Below, one piece after another: positions 23,718 to 37,019 of a stretch of 64,000 nucleotides of DNA (position 1 is the first letter of the stretch; each line of letters begins with the position of its first letter). This DNA comes from Helopsaltes ochotensis (taxonomy: Eukaryota; Chordata; Aves; Passeriformes; Locustellidae): assembly GCA_013400155.1 (NCBI GenBank), contig VXBM01000888.1, positions 248,001 to 312,000 of the forward strand. The letters run 5' to 3'. A program made the translations under genes and the position numbers. The notes under the pieces were generated by a model. It made no database searches, was not told where the DNA came from, and saw only the letters and a list, made by a program, of their open reading frames with translations.

Positions 23718-25869
23718 GTAGACCATTCTTAAAACACTCACTAGCATGCTGCCTTATTAGTTAGATTAGGACAAAAGATAACAGGCATGCATATAGAGTT
23801 ATGATACTGAAGCTTATGCTGAAAAGCATTATCTTCTGGGAAGGCTTAGGTGTCAGCATCCTTGCAGGAGCACTCTATTAGCTCACTTCTGCATCCACTG
23901 AGCTGCAGCAAAATCACCTAGAATTTTCAAGGCAGGCAACATGCCTTATCAATGTTTTAAATAGAATACTAGCAACAAAATATTGTACTGTTTACATATA
24001 GAGTGCCAGAAAGGAGTGCTACTTAATTACAAAATAACAAAAAAATCACTTTGAGCTAGTTAGTTCTCCTAAATCAGATGCGACTACCCTCACAGTCAAG
24101 ATGTATTAGGAAAACAACTTAGCGTGAAAACTCAAAATGATTTAAACTGACGAGTTTCACCTTGGAGTAAAGCACTGAAGGAACACATACGTATTCAACT
24201 ATGATGCACCAGTCACAGGGAAATTGGCTCTGAGAGAGGCATAAACCATTAGCAGTGAATTTTTGATACTTATCTAAAAGAGACTCATTTGAACTACACT
24301 TGCATGAATGTAGGACATCAAGTAGACAAGCAAGACTGAACTCTTATGATGAAGAGGAACCTGGAGAAAAGGTTGAACCTGTCCTACCTCTTCATGCTGC
24401 CTGGAAAAAGGTCAAAGAGATTCAATTTATGGATGTATAACCAGCTGCCAAAGCTACACAAATCATCTGAGTTTGAGCATGTGAGTCATGCACACAATGG
24501 AAAAGGAATGCACTCACTACTATTGATAAGAATTTACACATTAATCACATGGTGCCTCATATTTTGACACGTACAATTTCAATTTGCATAACCATTCAGA
24601 TGTAGGTTCTTTTGTGTGTTGTTGCTTTATTTAACTCGGTGATCCCTAAACCAACGGGCACTGACAAAATCAGTATTTGTAACACCAGTACTCTGTACTA
24701 AAATATGTTAATTGAAATCATCTCCAATAAATCATGCAACTTTGCTTTGAAAAGCATGTATAATAGTGAAAAAAAATCACCTTCAATATTTCAAGTATAA
24801 ACTTTCAGACAGCATTTCATGTTGCAGCTCAACTACAGATACGGAGAGCTAAAATAGGCATTCCTATCCCTATAAAAATATCCTATTTTTGGTTTATAAT
24901 TTCATTTCTTCATGCACTGGCATACACATAATGCTTGAGAAGTCAGTTCAAGCAACTGAACTGGCAGAAACTTCTTTCTTACTTGCAGAGATAAGGAAAT
25001 TTCAAAAGCAGTTTGAACAGAATTTACAGCTCACCCCCAGAAAGGAGGTCATGCTCACCCTGACCAAGCTGCAGTGGTCTTGACCACACAGTACGAAAAT
25101 TCAACTCACTAAAAGGAGAGAAAACTCAGCTGTCAGAAATGCAGCAAACATCATCTAGGTAAGCACACTGAACTGATTTCTTTTGCAGTCAGATTCATTC
25201 TATCACAGACAAGAGGGAGAATATGCTGTTATAAGTCAAGAGAGGGAGGAAAAGAAGGAGGATTTAAGGAGGAGGCAAACCTCCATTCCATTGTTATTGG
25301 TGGGAAGCTGATAATTCAGTTGAACTGCACTATGAAACTGTACCCACTGCTTTTGGCCCAGCTGCCTCATGAAGCTCACTCTGGAGTCAGACAAGCCCAC
25401 AGTCACTTAAGTGAAGAAGCAAGGTCACCTCTCTGAGGAGCAGCTATGTGTTAAATATGTGCATCTTTCTCTGGGGACAGGGGAGCAGGACAGGTCAAGG
25501 AGAACTATCTATGAATTCTCAGCTAACTTTGGGACAGCTGTAAAAGGTTTTGTAGTTCATATTTTGCTTACCCAGGGTATCTGTGTTAGACTTCACATCA
25601 GGTATGCTTAATCACTCTTTAGACATCCCTGCAAGCAAGTAAGGAGAAAAAAAACACTTCAGCTGTTTTTCTTCTACTGTGTAAATTTTAATATTTAGCA
25701 CATTTTTCATGTTTTTAAAAGCTTCTTTTCCTGAGTTACTCCAGCCAACATTCTCAGTGGCTGAATTGTTTCACATGAAATGATAAATATATTCTAAATT
25801 CAAAGCTACCTGAAACTGAGAAATGTTCCCTTAACACCTTATAATCTTCATTTCCCAGCAAAGGCAATT

Positions 25870-26815
25870 ACTTGGGGGATGAAGGAAAAGCCACAGATGT
25901 TGTCTACCCAGAGTTTAGCAAAGCCTCTAACACAGTCTCCCCCAGCATTCTCCTGGACAAGCTGGCGCTCATAGCTTGAACAGGGGTGCTGTTCTTAGGT
26001 AGAAAACTGGCTCCCTGGGGGGCCCAGAGTGGTGGTAAATGGAGCTACAGGCAGCTGGTGGTCAATCACCAGTGGTGCTCCAGTACAGGATCAGCCCCAT
26101 CTAATATCTGGATGAGGGGATGGAGGGCACCCTTGCTAACTTTGCAGATGAGGCTAAGCTGGGCAGGACTGCTGACCTGCTGGAAGGTAGGACAGCTCTG
26201 CAAAGGGATTTGGACAGGCTGGATCAATGGGTTGACGCCTGGGGGTGCTGGTCAACAGTGGCTGAACACAAGCCAGCTGTGCCCAGGTGGCCAAGAAGGC
26301 CAATGGCATCCTGGCCTGGATCAGCAGTGGTGTGGCCAGCAGGAGCAGGGCAGTGACCGGCCCCCTGTACTCAGTACTGTGAGGCCATGCCTCGAACACC
26401 GTGTCCAGTTCTGGGCCCCTGACTGCAAGAAAGACACTGAGGGGCTGGAGGTAGACCAGAGAAGGGCAGCAGAGCTGGAGCAGGCTCTGGCGCTAAGCTG
26501 GTTAAGGAGCAGCCGAGGGAGGTGGGGGTGTTTGGCCTGGAGAAAAGAAGGCACAGCAGAAACTCACTGCTCTCTACAAGCACCTGAAAGGAGGTGTATC
26601 AAGGGAGGTTTAGATTAGATACTGGGAAAAATTTCTTCACTGAAAGGGTAGTCAGGCATTGGTAGAGACTGCCTGGGGAAGCAGTGGAAGCATTATTCCT
26701 GGAAGTGTTCAAAATGCATGTATGTGTAGCACCAGGCTTAATGGAAATCACAGGGGTGCTGGGTTAACAGGTGGACTCGATCTTTTTTCAACCTTAATGG
26801 TTCTAATTATCATCA
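25870..26815 (+). mobile_element. CR1 LINE fragment with reverse transcriptase remnant
   Basis: About 950 bp of CR1 ending in a degraded tail near ggactcgatcttttttcaac. One frame reads LANFADEAKLGR then LQRDLDRLDQW, which corresponds to the CR1 reverse transcriptase region around the FADD motif, here altered to FADE. A further frame reads VQFWAPDCKKDTEGLE, the CR1 segment after the transcriptase. The 210-codon ORF at 25986-26618 lies wholly inside this element. Confidence 0.93.
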
Positions 26816-26994
26816 GCCTGAGTTTTGATCTTCAATAACCAAAAGTGATCTTCAAGGTGTTCTCATATAATGTGAATCTTCTTGATTTCAGAAATGCTCG
26901 TTTCCATGCTTGTCAAAACCATGCCAACACATGTTCAGAGGACATGCAAGCCCATATATGAGAAACATTTATTGCTAGTATAGGAAAGAAGTAG

Positions 26995-27444
26995 ATGGAC
27001 TCAATTGACAGGTTTTTCCTTAGAATACTCTCTTCTCCTTTCAAAATGAATGAGACAAATCATGATAAACCAAACTTTATTCAGATACTTAAGACTGCTA
27101 ATCACATTTTTATTTCCCTTCTAAAGTTACCTAAACCACTGAAAAGAGGAAACCTGGAATTCTACAAGACTGGAGACCACAACATAAAAAAGCTGCACAT
27201 GCTCTTAGGATCTGCTTTATATGGTCCAACAGTTAAAAGAACTGTAATAATATTAGTTACATTACGACTACAAGGGAGAAAGGAGAGCCAAGGCTCCTGC
27301 CAACACACATGCAGGATAATTATAACAACAATTATGTTGTTTACAAACATTGTCCAAATAATTTTTACCTCATTTACATCTCACTTTGGATACTCTTGCA
27401 AAAATTATTTTCAACTGTTGCTGTTACAACCAGAAAGCCTATAG
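26995..27444 (+). other. Unassigned 149-codon ORF in intron
   Basis: The longest ORF outside repeats and the N gap. It is rich in I, L, T and K and shows no motif or family I recognise. It lies in AT-rich intronic DNA with no promoter, splice or polyadenylation context that I can see. Most likely a chance ORF. Confidence 0.2.
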
Positions 27445-29362
27445 CTGCTTATAACAAGTATTGCTCAATTGCTCTCTGGTTTCCCTTTTTCACATCAGAC
27501 TAAGATCCTTGTCTTTACTTTTACCACAAAATTTCTGAAAAATGAAGTGGTAAGAAGTGCTTTGTTCCATGGCCATTTAGCCAATGACGCTGTCACAGCT
27601 TAAGCTCTTACTTCCTTCTACAACCTTCTGCAGATCTACCACTAAGATCTGACACGCTGTAAAACTACAGAACCTTTCTAAAATTTTCCTTTAAAAAGAT
27701 GCGTTGCTGACAACTATGTCAAATTAACAACATTAAGACTGTCAATATGATTAGACCGCTGCCTCTGCAAATGTACAATACATTCTAGTTTGGCAGCCTT
27801 GTATCGTCTTAGCCTGTGATGATACTCTGGTGTATTTTCTTATTTCTGGAAAAAAGGAAAAATCCCCTTCTCAGAAGATACACGGTACAGAAACGTTTTG
27901 CTTGTATTGCTTAGTACAGAGTAACACAAATATCAGCATCGTTACTTACACTGATTAGACCTGCTTTACGAGTATAATCACTGCACTTGTTCTCAAATTT
28001 ATTCCTTGAGAGTCTGACAGCATTACTTGCCACATAATTAAATAAAAAAGGAAGCTATTTCAAAAACATTTGAAAAAAGAATAAACGGAATTATATAGCC
28101 ATCTCTTTTCCTTACAAAAGCTCAATTCCCCCATCCACCAGAAGCAGCATCTAAAAGCAGGCATTTTGACAGAAGTCAGGCATTAGACTTCCTCCTAAAT
28201 GCACTAAAATGCATTTATTGCTTTTCTGTTAAATCTTCAGACTCAAAATGCTACCAAAATCTTTTTGTCTGTAAGTTACATATTGTTAGTTTATGTCCCC
28301 AGTAAATGAGTTAGTGACCCTTCTTGACAAGACTCAGAATTATTTTTAAATGCATCACTATCATCAGTCAGTGTAAACTGGGTGGTGGTGAATCTGGCAT
28401 CATTGAGTCCAATGGTGTTCCACTGCTACTTTAGATAAGCACTCTGCAGGCCACCACAGCAGTGGAAAACTTTCATTAGTTTGCATCAATTAAAGCCCTC
28501 CTCTCTATTTCTTCCTCAGCTTTTATGTGCCAGAGTTTTCTCAATGTTTTAGTAAAAATAACTTATGAAATACTTACTTTTTTAAAGTATTTCAGGCCTA
28601 CTTCAACTAAAATGGGTCAGGAAACATTCCCCTGAGTGCAGACAGCAATTTTGAAGGTTGGCAGTCAGAAGCACTCTCCACTAGTATAGTTAAGTTATCC
28701 CCAGTAGACATCACTGCTTAACTTACCCTTCTCCAGGGAGAAAGTTACACAACTTAAATTGTCCTAGTAGGACGTTCCTATTAATAGTATTTTTAAATAT
28801 TATACCAATGTAGACTAAGGACTTAAAAAGTAGTAGCAGGAAGTATATTTCTTTATGTTTCGATGGTCAATTTCATATAAATAACAACACCTCTGAATTT
28901 ATTTTATTACACTGTTGGTATAGCAGCCCTACTATCAAGTGCCTTGATTCTGATGTAATATCCTTTAAATGAGTAAGAACAAACCACATTAGCATGAAGA
29001 CACAATATGAGAAAATTCAGCCCATTCCAAAGATCTTTAGTTTACTTTGGAAAAAAGTAAATAAACTGTCAAACTTCTACCCAGTTTTACAGGTTCAAAA
29101 ACGAACTACTAAAATTTTACAAACATTAACTTACCCTGCTGGCACCGTTAAAGCAGTTTGACTCTATGTATGGAATGAATAATGATTCTTCTCATTACTA
29201 TGTATGGAATGTGTCTTAATACAGGGGTCTTTCCTAGAAGAAATTACCCTGAGAAACTAATGCAGTTACACAAGTATGTTCTAGATACTTCAGAGGTACG
29301 GTACATTAACTAGTTATGACTGCAGAAGTTACTGTGAACTTTACTTTTTGTTGTTTTATCAG

Positions 29363-29963
29363 TGTGCTGGTTTGGGCTGGGGGAAAGTTAATTCTCTTCG
29401 TAGTAGCTGGTATGGGGCTCTGTTTTGGATTTGTCATGAACACAGGGCTGATAATACAGAGATGTTTTTGTTATTTCTGAGTAGTGCCCACACAGCCAAG
29501 ACTTTTTCTGCTTTTTTTGCTGCCACACTGGTGAGGAAGTTGGAGGTACAGGGGAGATGGATATAAGATACAGCCAGGACACGTAACCAAAGGTATATTC
29601 TATACCATATGACATCACGCTCAGTATATAAAAATGGAAAGATGAACAAGGAGACAGAGCAATGGGGTTTGTCATCCCAAGTAACTATTACACATGATAG
29701 GGCCCTGCCATCACATTGGATATTCAGCCAGCAACCTGCCCTGGAGATGGCTGAACATCTGCCTGTCAACTGGACACACTGAATTATTCCTTGTTTCACT
29801 TTGCTTGTCCGTGTGCCTTCTGCTTTCTCTACTGAACTGTCTTTATCTCAACCCACAAGTTTTCCAGCTTTTACCCTTTCGGTCCTCTCCCCAGTCCCAC
29901 TGTAAGGGAGTGAGCAAGTGGCTGCCTGGGGCTTGGTGGTTACCAGGGTTAAACCACAAAACA
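29363..29963 (+). mobile_element. Solo LTR of an endogenous retrovirus (avian TGTGCTGG type)
   Basis: About 600 bp starting tgtgctggtttgggctgggg and ending near ggttaaaccacaaaaca. It resembles an LTR family I recognise from songbird and other neoavian genomes, including agtagctggtatggggct and the block around ccatatgacatcacgctc followed by a TATA box at 29625-29632. It has TG...CA ends but no clear target-site duplication. No gag, pol or env sequence flanks it, so it is a solo LTR. Confidence 0.85.
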
Positions 29964-30899
29964 CAGTAAAGACAAATATAGGAAGGTCAAAAAGCTAATA
30001 TAACAGAAAACTAACTGCAAAAGAAGAGGAAACAATCTCTCTCTGTAGTCACACTGCTTCAGTACCTAATGATTTCAGTACACCTCAAAGTCAACTAAGG
30101 ATTTTAGCTCAGGTCATCACACTGGGATTACAGGTACCCTGTACCTTAAAATGGAAACTAGTCCTCACTTCCATTATCAAACTAATCATATACTAATTAA
30201 GAATTCAGCATAGCCTGTGCCAAAGTTGTTTAATAAACTCTTACACATAAAATAGAATGCACTTAACGATCCTTCTATGATTAAACGTGCCTGAGTTAGT
30301 GGTTAAATAAGTTAAAGAACCCCCCAAGATTTCTTTATACGTTAGAGCAGTTTTCTGCGATGCTTTATAGATAATAAATTAAGCCAAGGAATTCAAACAA
30401 ATTTGTGAAACAAATGATACTACTGTGTTCAGTGCCTCATACAGGAAAAGCTCAATGAACATGGCAAGCTAAATGAGCTATTCTTGGATTATTGTTCCAT
30501 AAACCACAGTGTTCAAGAGGGTAGAACAGTTGGCATATTTAAAGGAGTAAGACTGTCTCTACCAGTGAACTGAGAAATATTTATGTGACCCTGAACACCC
30601 AGTTAGATACTGCTTTTTAAATTCGCCTGAGATCAAGATTTAGACAGTAAGGGACAAGTAACAACATGAAACTGAAGCAGCTGGACCTGCAGGGAAGCAA
30701 GGGAAAATGAGACAATTGCAAAAGCATAAGGGAGTAATTAAAAAGCACAGTGCAATACAGAAAGAGATGCATTTGTGCAATTAATTTAAAATCAGTGCTC
30801 TCACTACCTTTTCTTGTAAGCAAGTTCTACAGTGGGAGGAAACATTAGAAAACAGAATCACTAGGATAAATTTTCAGGTGACTGACAAATCATTTTTAC

Positions 30900-31700
30900 A
30901 GTTTGGGCCACCAAAAGGATAATCCCACTTTTAGGCCTTGGCTCCTGCCTCTTTTATCTGGTGTCTCTAGAACCTGTCCTATCAGCTACAGGTGAGCTGA
31001 CAGCTCACCAGTCTCACAGCCAACTGGAAAAAGAAGGAAGAGGAAGGACAAGGGGACTGTCTAAAAGTGGAGTGTACTCACAGGAGCACTGGCAACATGC
31101 CAGAGCTAGGTAAGGAGACAGCCCCTTAATCAGGTCAACCTGCCTTGCATCCTCTCAGCCACAGCCTGCATCTCCACGTGAAGCCTGCAAAAGGAAAAAA
31201 GGAGAAAAAAACCCCAAACTGATTCCCTGCACCAGAGCTGCACCATGAACCAGGACCAGGAAGCTCATCTGATTGAAGACTTCCCCATTCCCAGGATTAG
31301 GTTCAGCCAGGTCCGTTCCAGCTGGCACAGAAAGATCCCCCTAACACAGCAGAGCAAGGGCAAACACTCCTTTCCGAACACTAAGAGGCAGGACATCCTC
31401 TATGGTACAATTACAGTATTTCATGAGAGGTAGTAGTCCCACTGCTGCTTTTGTTCCACTCTGCATTTGCCTTCATGCTTGTATAGCTGTTAACTCATCT
31501 TCTGACTTTATTCACCCTGCACCTAACAACTGTTACACACAACACAGGAAAAGCAAGTACAAGCAGAATCAAGACACCTCTTTTTGGAAAAGAGCCTACA
31601 ATGTTACACGAGTTTATCCACAATGCCAAATTGCCCATTCAGGTGTTAAGCAAGACAACGCTCTGGAGTATTCACTGAACTACAGTCACAGACGAGGTAG
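30900..31700. other. Unassigned GC-richer block in intron
   Basis: Base composition rises relative to neighbouring intron, with several short ORFs (up to 100 codons at 31402-31704). No known repeat or protein motif recognised. Confidence 0.4.
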
Positions 31701-31924
31701 CTGATACACGAACGTACTCTACAGAAATCAGCACACCTCTTCAACAGCACTACTAAGAAGACAACCCTTACAAACTTCCATGTCTGCATATCCATGGAAG
31801 CTTCCTCCAGATAAAAAAGGAAAACAAAACAAAAAACCCAAAGAAGCAAAACCCACATACAACAAAACTGAGTTTCTCACACATCCTTCCAGTAAATCAC
31901 TGTTGACATTGTCCCATGTAAAAT

Positions 31925-32615
31925 ATTCTGGGGGATGAGCAGATGGAGAGCAGCCCTCCTGAGGACTTGGGGTGCAGGTGGATGAGAGGCTGGACATGAC
32001 CCAGCAGTGGGCACTCCCAGCCCAGAAAGCCAAACGTGTCCTGGGCTGCATCCAAAGCAGCGTGGGCAGCAGAGGAGGGAGGGGGTTCTGCCCCTCCGCT
32101 CTGCTCCTGTGAGACCCCACCTGCAGGGTGCAGCCCGCTCTGGGGCCCCAGCTCTGGGAGGACATGGACCTGCTGGAGCGAGTCCAGAGGAGGCCACCAA
32201 GTTGATCAGAGGGATGGAGCACCTCTCCTACGAGGAAAGGCTGAGAGAATTGGGATTGCTCAGCTTGGAAAAGAGAAGGCTTAGGGTGACCTGACTGCAG
32301 CCCTCCAGTGCCTGAAGGGAGCCTACAAGAAAGATGGAGAGGGACTTTTTATAAGGCTGTGTAGTGACATTAAAAGGGGGAATGGCTTCAAACTGAGAGA
32401 GAGCAGGCTTAGATTAGATATGAAGAAATTCTTTACTGTAAAGGGTAGTGAAGGCCTAGAACAGCTTGCCTAGAAAATCTGTGGATGCCCCATCCCTGGA
32501 AACACTCAAGGCCAGGTTTGATGGGGCTTTGAGCAAACTAATGTAGAACATAGCATCCCTGCCCATGGCAGGGTGGTTGAAATTAGATGATCTTTATGTT
32601 CCCTTCCAACCCAAG
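31925..32615 (+). mobile_element. CR1 LINE, 3' fragment
   Basis: About 690 bp closely matching avian CR1: ggatgagaggctggacatga, agatggagagggactttt and cccttccaacccaag at the end. One frame reads MEHLSYEERLRELGLLSLEK, the conserved CR1 post-transcriptase peptide. 5'-truncated, and it looks less degraded than the copy at 25870. Confidence 0.95.
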
Positions 32616-34327
32616 TAATTTTTTTATTCCCTTTTTTCCTTTGTTAGGTGTTATCCTAAACACAGGATTAGATTTTGTTAAGAGGGTGTGGGTGTGTATT
32701 TGTGATTTTTTTTGTTGGTTTTGGGATTTTTTAACATGTGAAACATGTGAAAAGAATTCTGAAAAAATCTTCATATTAAGTCTAATTAAGAGGCATATTG
32801 ACACGCTGTCCAGCTAACACTTCAAAGGAAACACATTACCACATGAAATGGGGTAGTTCTCACACCACAAAGTTACTGCTAAATTATAAACAGCAACCTC
32901 AACTTATTTGGAATGAAATAACTGTTTATGAGAGCTAATATGACCATAGCAGAAGATTTGCTTTAGTTTTATGGTGGTTTTTATTTTTCAAGTTTCCACT
33001 TTAACTTCCGACAAAGACATTCAAATACTGAACTTAGTCTAGCCTGGCTTACTACCAAGTTGAACAAAAGTAATTTAGGTTAAACAAATGTAAAAAGCCT
33101 TTTAGAGAAGGCTTGGCAAAGTAAAAAAAAAAAAAAAATCTAAATATTGATACAGAAAGGCAGCTCTTAGACCATGATTTTCAGGAAGGCATGTATTTCC
33201 TTACAAAATTGGCAGCACTGCATAATCAGAGACACGGAACAAAGACAGCACAAGTCATCTTCCAGTCTCAGAGACCTGGAATTTTAAAGAGCTTAGTTTT
33301 TCAAAAAATAAATCTTTTGCTGATTTAAGATTTTGGCAAGTAATGCGTAATCTCTGGAATTAAAAGCTGGTGACTGAAGGGTATGGAAAGATCTGCATAC
33401 ACAAGAGTAAGAATTTAATTAACTGTACCTTCCCAGCAGCAGGTTACTTTATCCTAGTAATGTACAGGCACAAGTTTAAAGTGCTAAAAGCAGCTTGAAA
33501 CATCACTGGGAAAAAAAAAAAGAGGTGAAAGCTTGGCCAGAAAGTAATTCAGATACAGTTTAGCTACCCCGATGGTCACTGTTGGTGGCACATTGCAGCC
33601 TGTGTGAGATAAAAAGCAGAGAGCCAGCCAGAGCACATGGGTAACCCTCTCCAACAGGTTACTGCTTCTTCATAGGGGATGATAAACCCACCAGAGGCCT
33701 CAGGGCTCCCTGATCTCCATCAGCCAAAATAACCCAGGTTAGCAAAGGTTACTATTAAAAGTGCTTAAGCCAGGATTTCTGCTGAAGCAGGACAGACACA
33801 CACTGATGAAGCTGCAGCACTTGTCAGCTGAGAACCACACTTCGACCACCAGCAGAACAAATACGGGCAAGTTAAGATGCGACATTGCTCTGGTTCTTAC
33901 ATACAGTTAAGCTCCTTATTTAAGCAAGGGGTACTGTTTTTTTCAGGGTTTTTAAACCCAAACATTAGACACAAATTACTTAATTAAGGGAGTATGCTTT
34001 CGTTCACAAACTCCAGGGAAACTCCAGCAAATTCACTAGCTACATGAACTTTAGCTACACAACACAATAAGCACATGATAAATTAAAGCAAAAATTGAGT
34101 ATAAGCACAGGGAACAAACTAATCATACTACTGTAAATATGAGATTTCACACTATGGATCAAAGTCAGTTTTCACTGGACTACCACATTAGCTACAACCA
34201 TTCTGTAGCTGTATTTCACAGGTGAGCTATTTAACTGCATGCTACAATAGCAGTGGGGTTCTGTTTGGTTTTGGTTCCCTGCACACCTGTCTGCTCTCCC
34301 TGACCTTTAGTAACAATACAATCATGA

Positions 34328-34385
34328 AATAATTAATGTTGAAAGGTACTTCCTGCAGGTCATCTGGTTCAACCCCTTTTCCCCC
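34328..34385 (-). mobile_element. Short CR1 3' end fragment
   Basis: The segment from atgaaataattaatgttgaa through ggtcatctggttcaacccc resembles the reverse complement of the CR1 3' end (normally aggttggaaaagacctc then catcgagtccaacc). Very short and diverged. Confidence 0.7.
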
Positions 34386-35769
34386 CCAAAAAAGTCAGCT
34401 TCAGAGTTACACATGCTTTCTCTTCACAGACTAAGAACCTTACACTGAAAAATTAAGGCAGACTTAAAAAAAGCATCAAAACCATGAAAACTTCAAACAA
34501 AAAAACCCTCCTATCCTGCAATCTAGCCTGGGCTATAACTATTCTTAAAGATACCAGAACTCCCATGGAACTTGCTCCCTTCAAGGGTACATTTCACAAG
34601 AAAATACAACCAGTAAGAAAACCAGAAATATTAATAAGAATTGAGGAGAAAAGTTAAAGCTAGTTAATTTATCTACTGTGAGCTTCTTTCTGTAATAAGC
34701 ATCCTGATCTGCTGTTGCAGAATGCAGCAGACTTAGCAATGGGTGTCCACCCATTCAGAGCAGTGCACAGGAAGCGGAGAAGCAGCTGAGGACTGCACAC
34801 CCCTCCGGTGACCTCAGTCACCTTCCTTGTATTATCACACGTGCACACATACAGCTGGCCACCATCACATGAAAATACTTAGTCCTGTGATAAGAGAGGT
34901 TCAGCAATATCTTTGGAGAAAGAGCTACAGAGAGGAGCAGGCAAACATTTCACAGACCTGAAGACTTCACTCAAACAAGTGCCTCTGAGTAAAGTTGTAC
35001 AGCAGGGAGCAAGCCACAGGCTAAACGCTCTGTTGGACATGTCATGTCCCAGCTGCCCATCATGGACTAAAGGGGCTGGGGAAAATATTCACAGAATTAT
35101 TTTCAGAAAAATAACTTACAGAAAAAGTCATACAGAATTACAAAGAGTCACCAGATGAACGCTGTCTGAACTGGCACAGAAATTGTGATGTTTTCCCACC
35201 GATCAGATACTTCTATTTCTACTTATATAACGCTGATTTCCAAAACCAGGAAGCTGTCCTACAGAAAACCATTTGAATTTCTTCCCATTATTTTTTCATG
35301 ACAAGTGTGGATGCAGCTCTTCCAGCTACACCACTTTCCCAAGTCCACTCTGCTGACGTTAGTAGCTTCAAATCAGGGATTGCACGTAAGAATGAATGCC
35401 TAACTTGGTTTTTCAAGAATCACGTCCACACACTCGTCTTTCAGTAAAATCAGTATCAAGGCTTTTCTCCCTCTTCTGTTGCGTAAGCTCACTTGCACAA
35501 CACATGGCATCTCCTCTACTCCTTCTACAACCTGCAAATGCAAGCGCATCCTTGGGCATGAGGCCGTGCTTTTTACACTTAAAGCAAACGAATGGCAACA
35601 AATAAAAAATAAAGACTCCACAAACTCAGCAGCTTCGAAGAAATACCCCATCCAACGAGACAAAATAAGGAACAGCGACAGGATCATCGGATTCAATAAA
35701 AATAATACTGGGTGTTGCTCAGGCCTGCCTGAACCCAAATAAACCCAGATAGCCGCCAGGGATACACAA

Positions 35770-36900
35770 AAGGAGCAAACGGGCGGGGTGATGCCGTCGG
35801 CAAGCAGAGAGTGGCTGCGGGGTTCGGNNNNNNNNNNNNNNNNNNNNNNNNNNNNNNNNNNNNNNNNNNNNNNNNNNNNNNNNNNNNNNNNNNNNNNNNN
35901 NNNNNNNNNNNNNNNNNNNNNNNNNNNNNNNNNNNNNNNNNNNNNNNNNNNNNNNNNNNNNNNNNNNNNNNNNNNNNNNNNNNNNNNNNNNNNNNNNNNN
36001 NNNNNNNNNNNNNNNNNNNNNNNNNNNNNNNNNNNNNNNNNNNNNNNNNNNNNNNNNNNNNNNNNNNNNNNNNNNNNNNNNNNNNNNNNNNNNNNNNNNN
36101 NNNNNNNNNNNNNNNNNNNNNNNNNNNNNNNNNNNNNNNNNNNNNNNNNNNNNNNNNNNNNNNNNNNNNNNNNNNNNNNNNNNNNNNNNNNNNNNNNNNN
36201 NNNNNNNNNNNNNNNNNNNNNNNNNNNNNNNNNNNNNNNNNNNNNNNNNNNNNNNNNNNNNNNNNNNNNNNNNNNNNNNNNNNNNNNNNNNNNNNNNNNN
36301 NNNNNNNNNNNNNNNNNNNNNNNNNNNNNNNNNNNNNNNNNNNNNNNNNNNNNNNNNNNNNNNNNNNNNNNNNNNNNNNNNNNNNNNNNNNNNNNNNNNN
36401 NNNNNNNNNNNNNNNNNNNNNNNNNNNNNNNNNNNNNNNNNNNNNNNNNNNNNNNNNNNNNNNNNNNNNNNNNNNNNNNNNNNNNNNNNNNNNNNNNNNN
36501 NNNNNNNNNNNNNNNNNNNNNNNNNNNNNNNNNNNNNNNNNNNNNNNNNNNNNNNNNNNNNNNNNNNNNNNNNNNNNNNNNNNNNNNNNNNNNNNNNNNN
36601 NNNNNNNNNNNNNNNNNNNNNNNNNNNNNNNNNNNNNNNNNNNNNNNNNNNNNNNNNNNNNNNNNNNNNNNNNNNNNNNNNNNNNNNNNNNNNNNNNNNN
36701 NNNNNNNNNNNNNNNNNNNNNNNNNNNNNNNNTTGCGATCGCCCGGTCCGACCGTCCAGCCAGCACTGCCGCCACTGTAACACCGAAACCACGCCACGCG
36801 CCGCCGGATCCACACGCCTCTTGAAACAGCCGTGCTGACTCCAACGTCCCTGCCGCAACCTGTTCCCGTGCCCGACCATCCTAACGGAAAAAAGATTTTT
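35770..36900 (-). promoter_or_regulatory. CpG-rich island, probable NR2C1 promoter and first exon (centre unsequenced)
   Basis: Both sides of the N run are GC- and CpG-rich, unlike the rest of the window: 36733-36900 holds roughly 19 CpG in about 165 bases, with gcgatcgcc and cgcgccgccgg. The island lies just upstream of NR2C1 on the minus strand and past the 3' end of FGD6, where the NR2C1 promoter should be. No TATA box is visible, which is common for such promoters. The transcription start cannot be placed. Confidence 0.7.
35828..36732. other. Assembly gap, 905 N
   Basis: An unbroken run of N inside the CpG island. Any ORF drawn across it is an artefact. The stated length may not be the true length. 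A single further N lies at 55029. Confidence 1.
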
Positions 36901-37019
36901 CTAATCTGAAAATCTCTCCTAGTACCGCCTAAAGCCACTTCTTTAGTTCTCTCACTGCAGGCGCGGTAGAACGGACCGGTCCCTCGCCTCACTACACCCT
37001 TCTTACAGGTAGTTGTGAG

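Larger units (their letters stand above)
22837..35827 (-). other. Probable NR2C1 5' intron, about 13 kb or more
   Basis: Lies between the exon carrying the start codon and the CpG island. It holds two solo LTRs (23391-23717 and 29363-29963), CR1 fragments at 25870-26815, 31925-32615 and 34328-34385, and otherwise unassigned AT-rich sequence. The non-coding first exon was not identified, so the upstream intron end is inferred. Confidence 0.6.

Noticed and set aside
25986..26618. 210-codon plus-strand ORF
   Set aside because: Lies entirely within a CR1 LINE fragment and includes CR1-derived peptide; not a host gene.
29363..29963. Possible full-length endogenous retrovirus around the LTR
   Set aside because: Only one LTR and no gag, pol or env-like frames on either side; a solo LTR explains it.
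31728..32294. Overlapping ORFs of 95-164 codons on both strands
   Set aside because: Generated by the GC-rich CR1 copy at 31925-32615.
35400..36992. Long ORFs (330-530 codons) on both strands across the N run
   Set aside because: They consist mostly of undetermined residues; N codons simply contain no stops.
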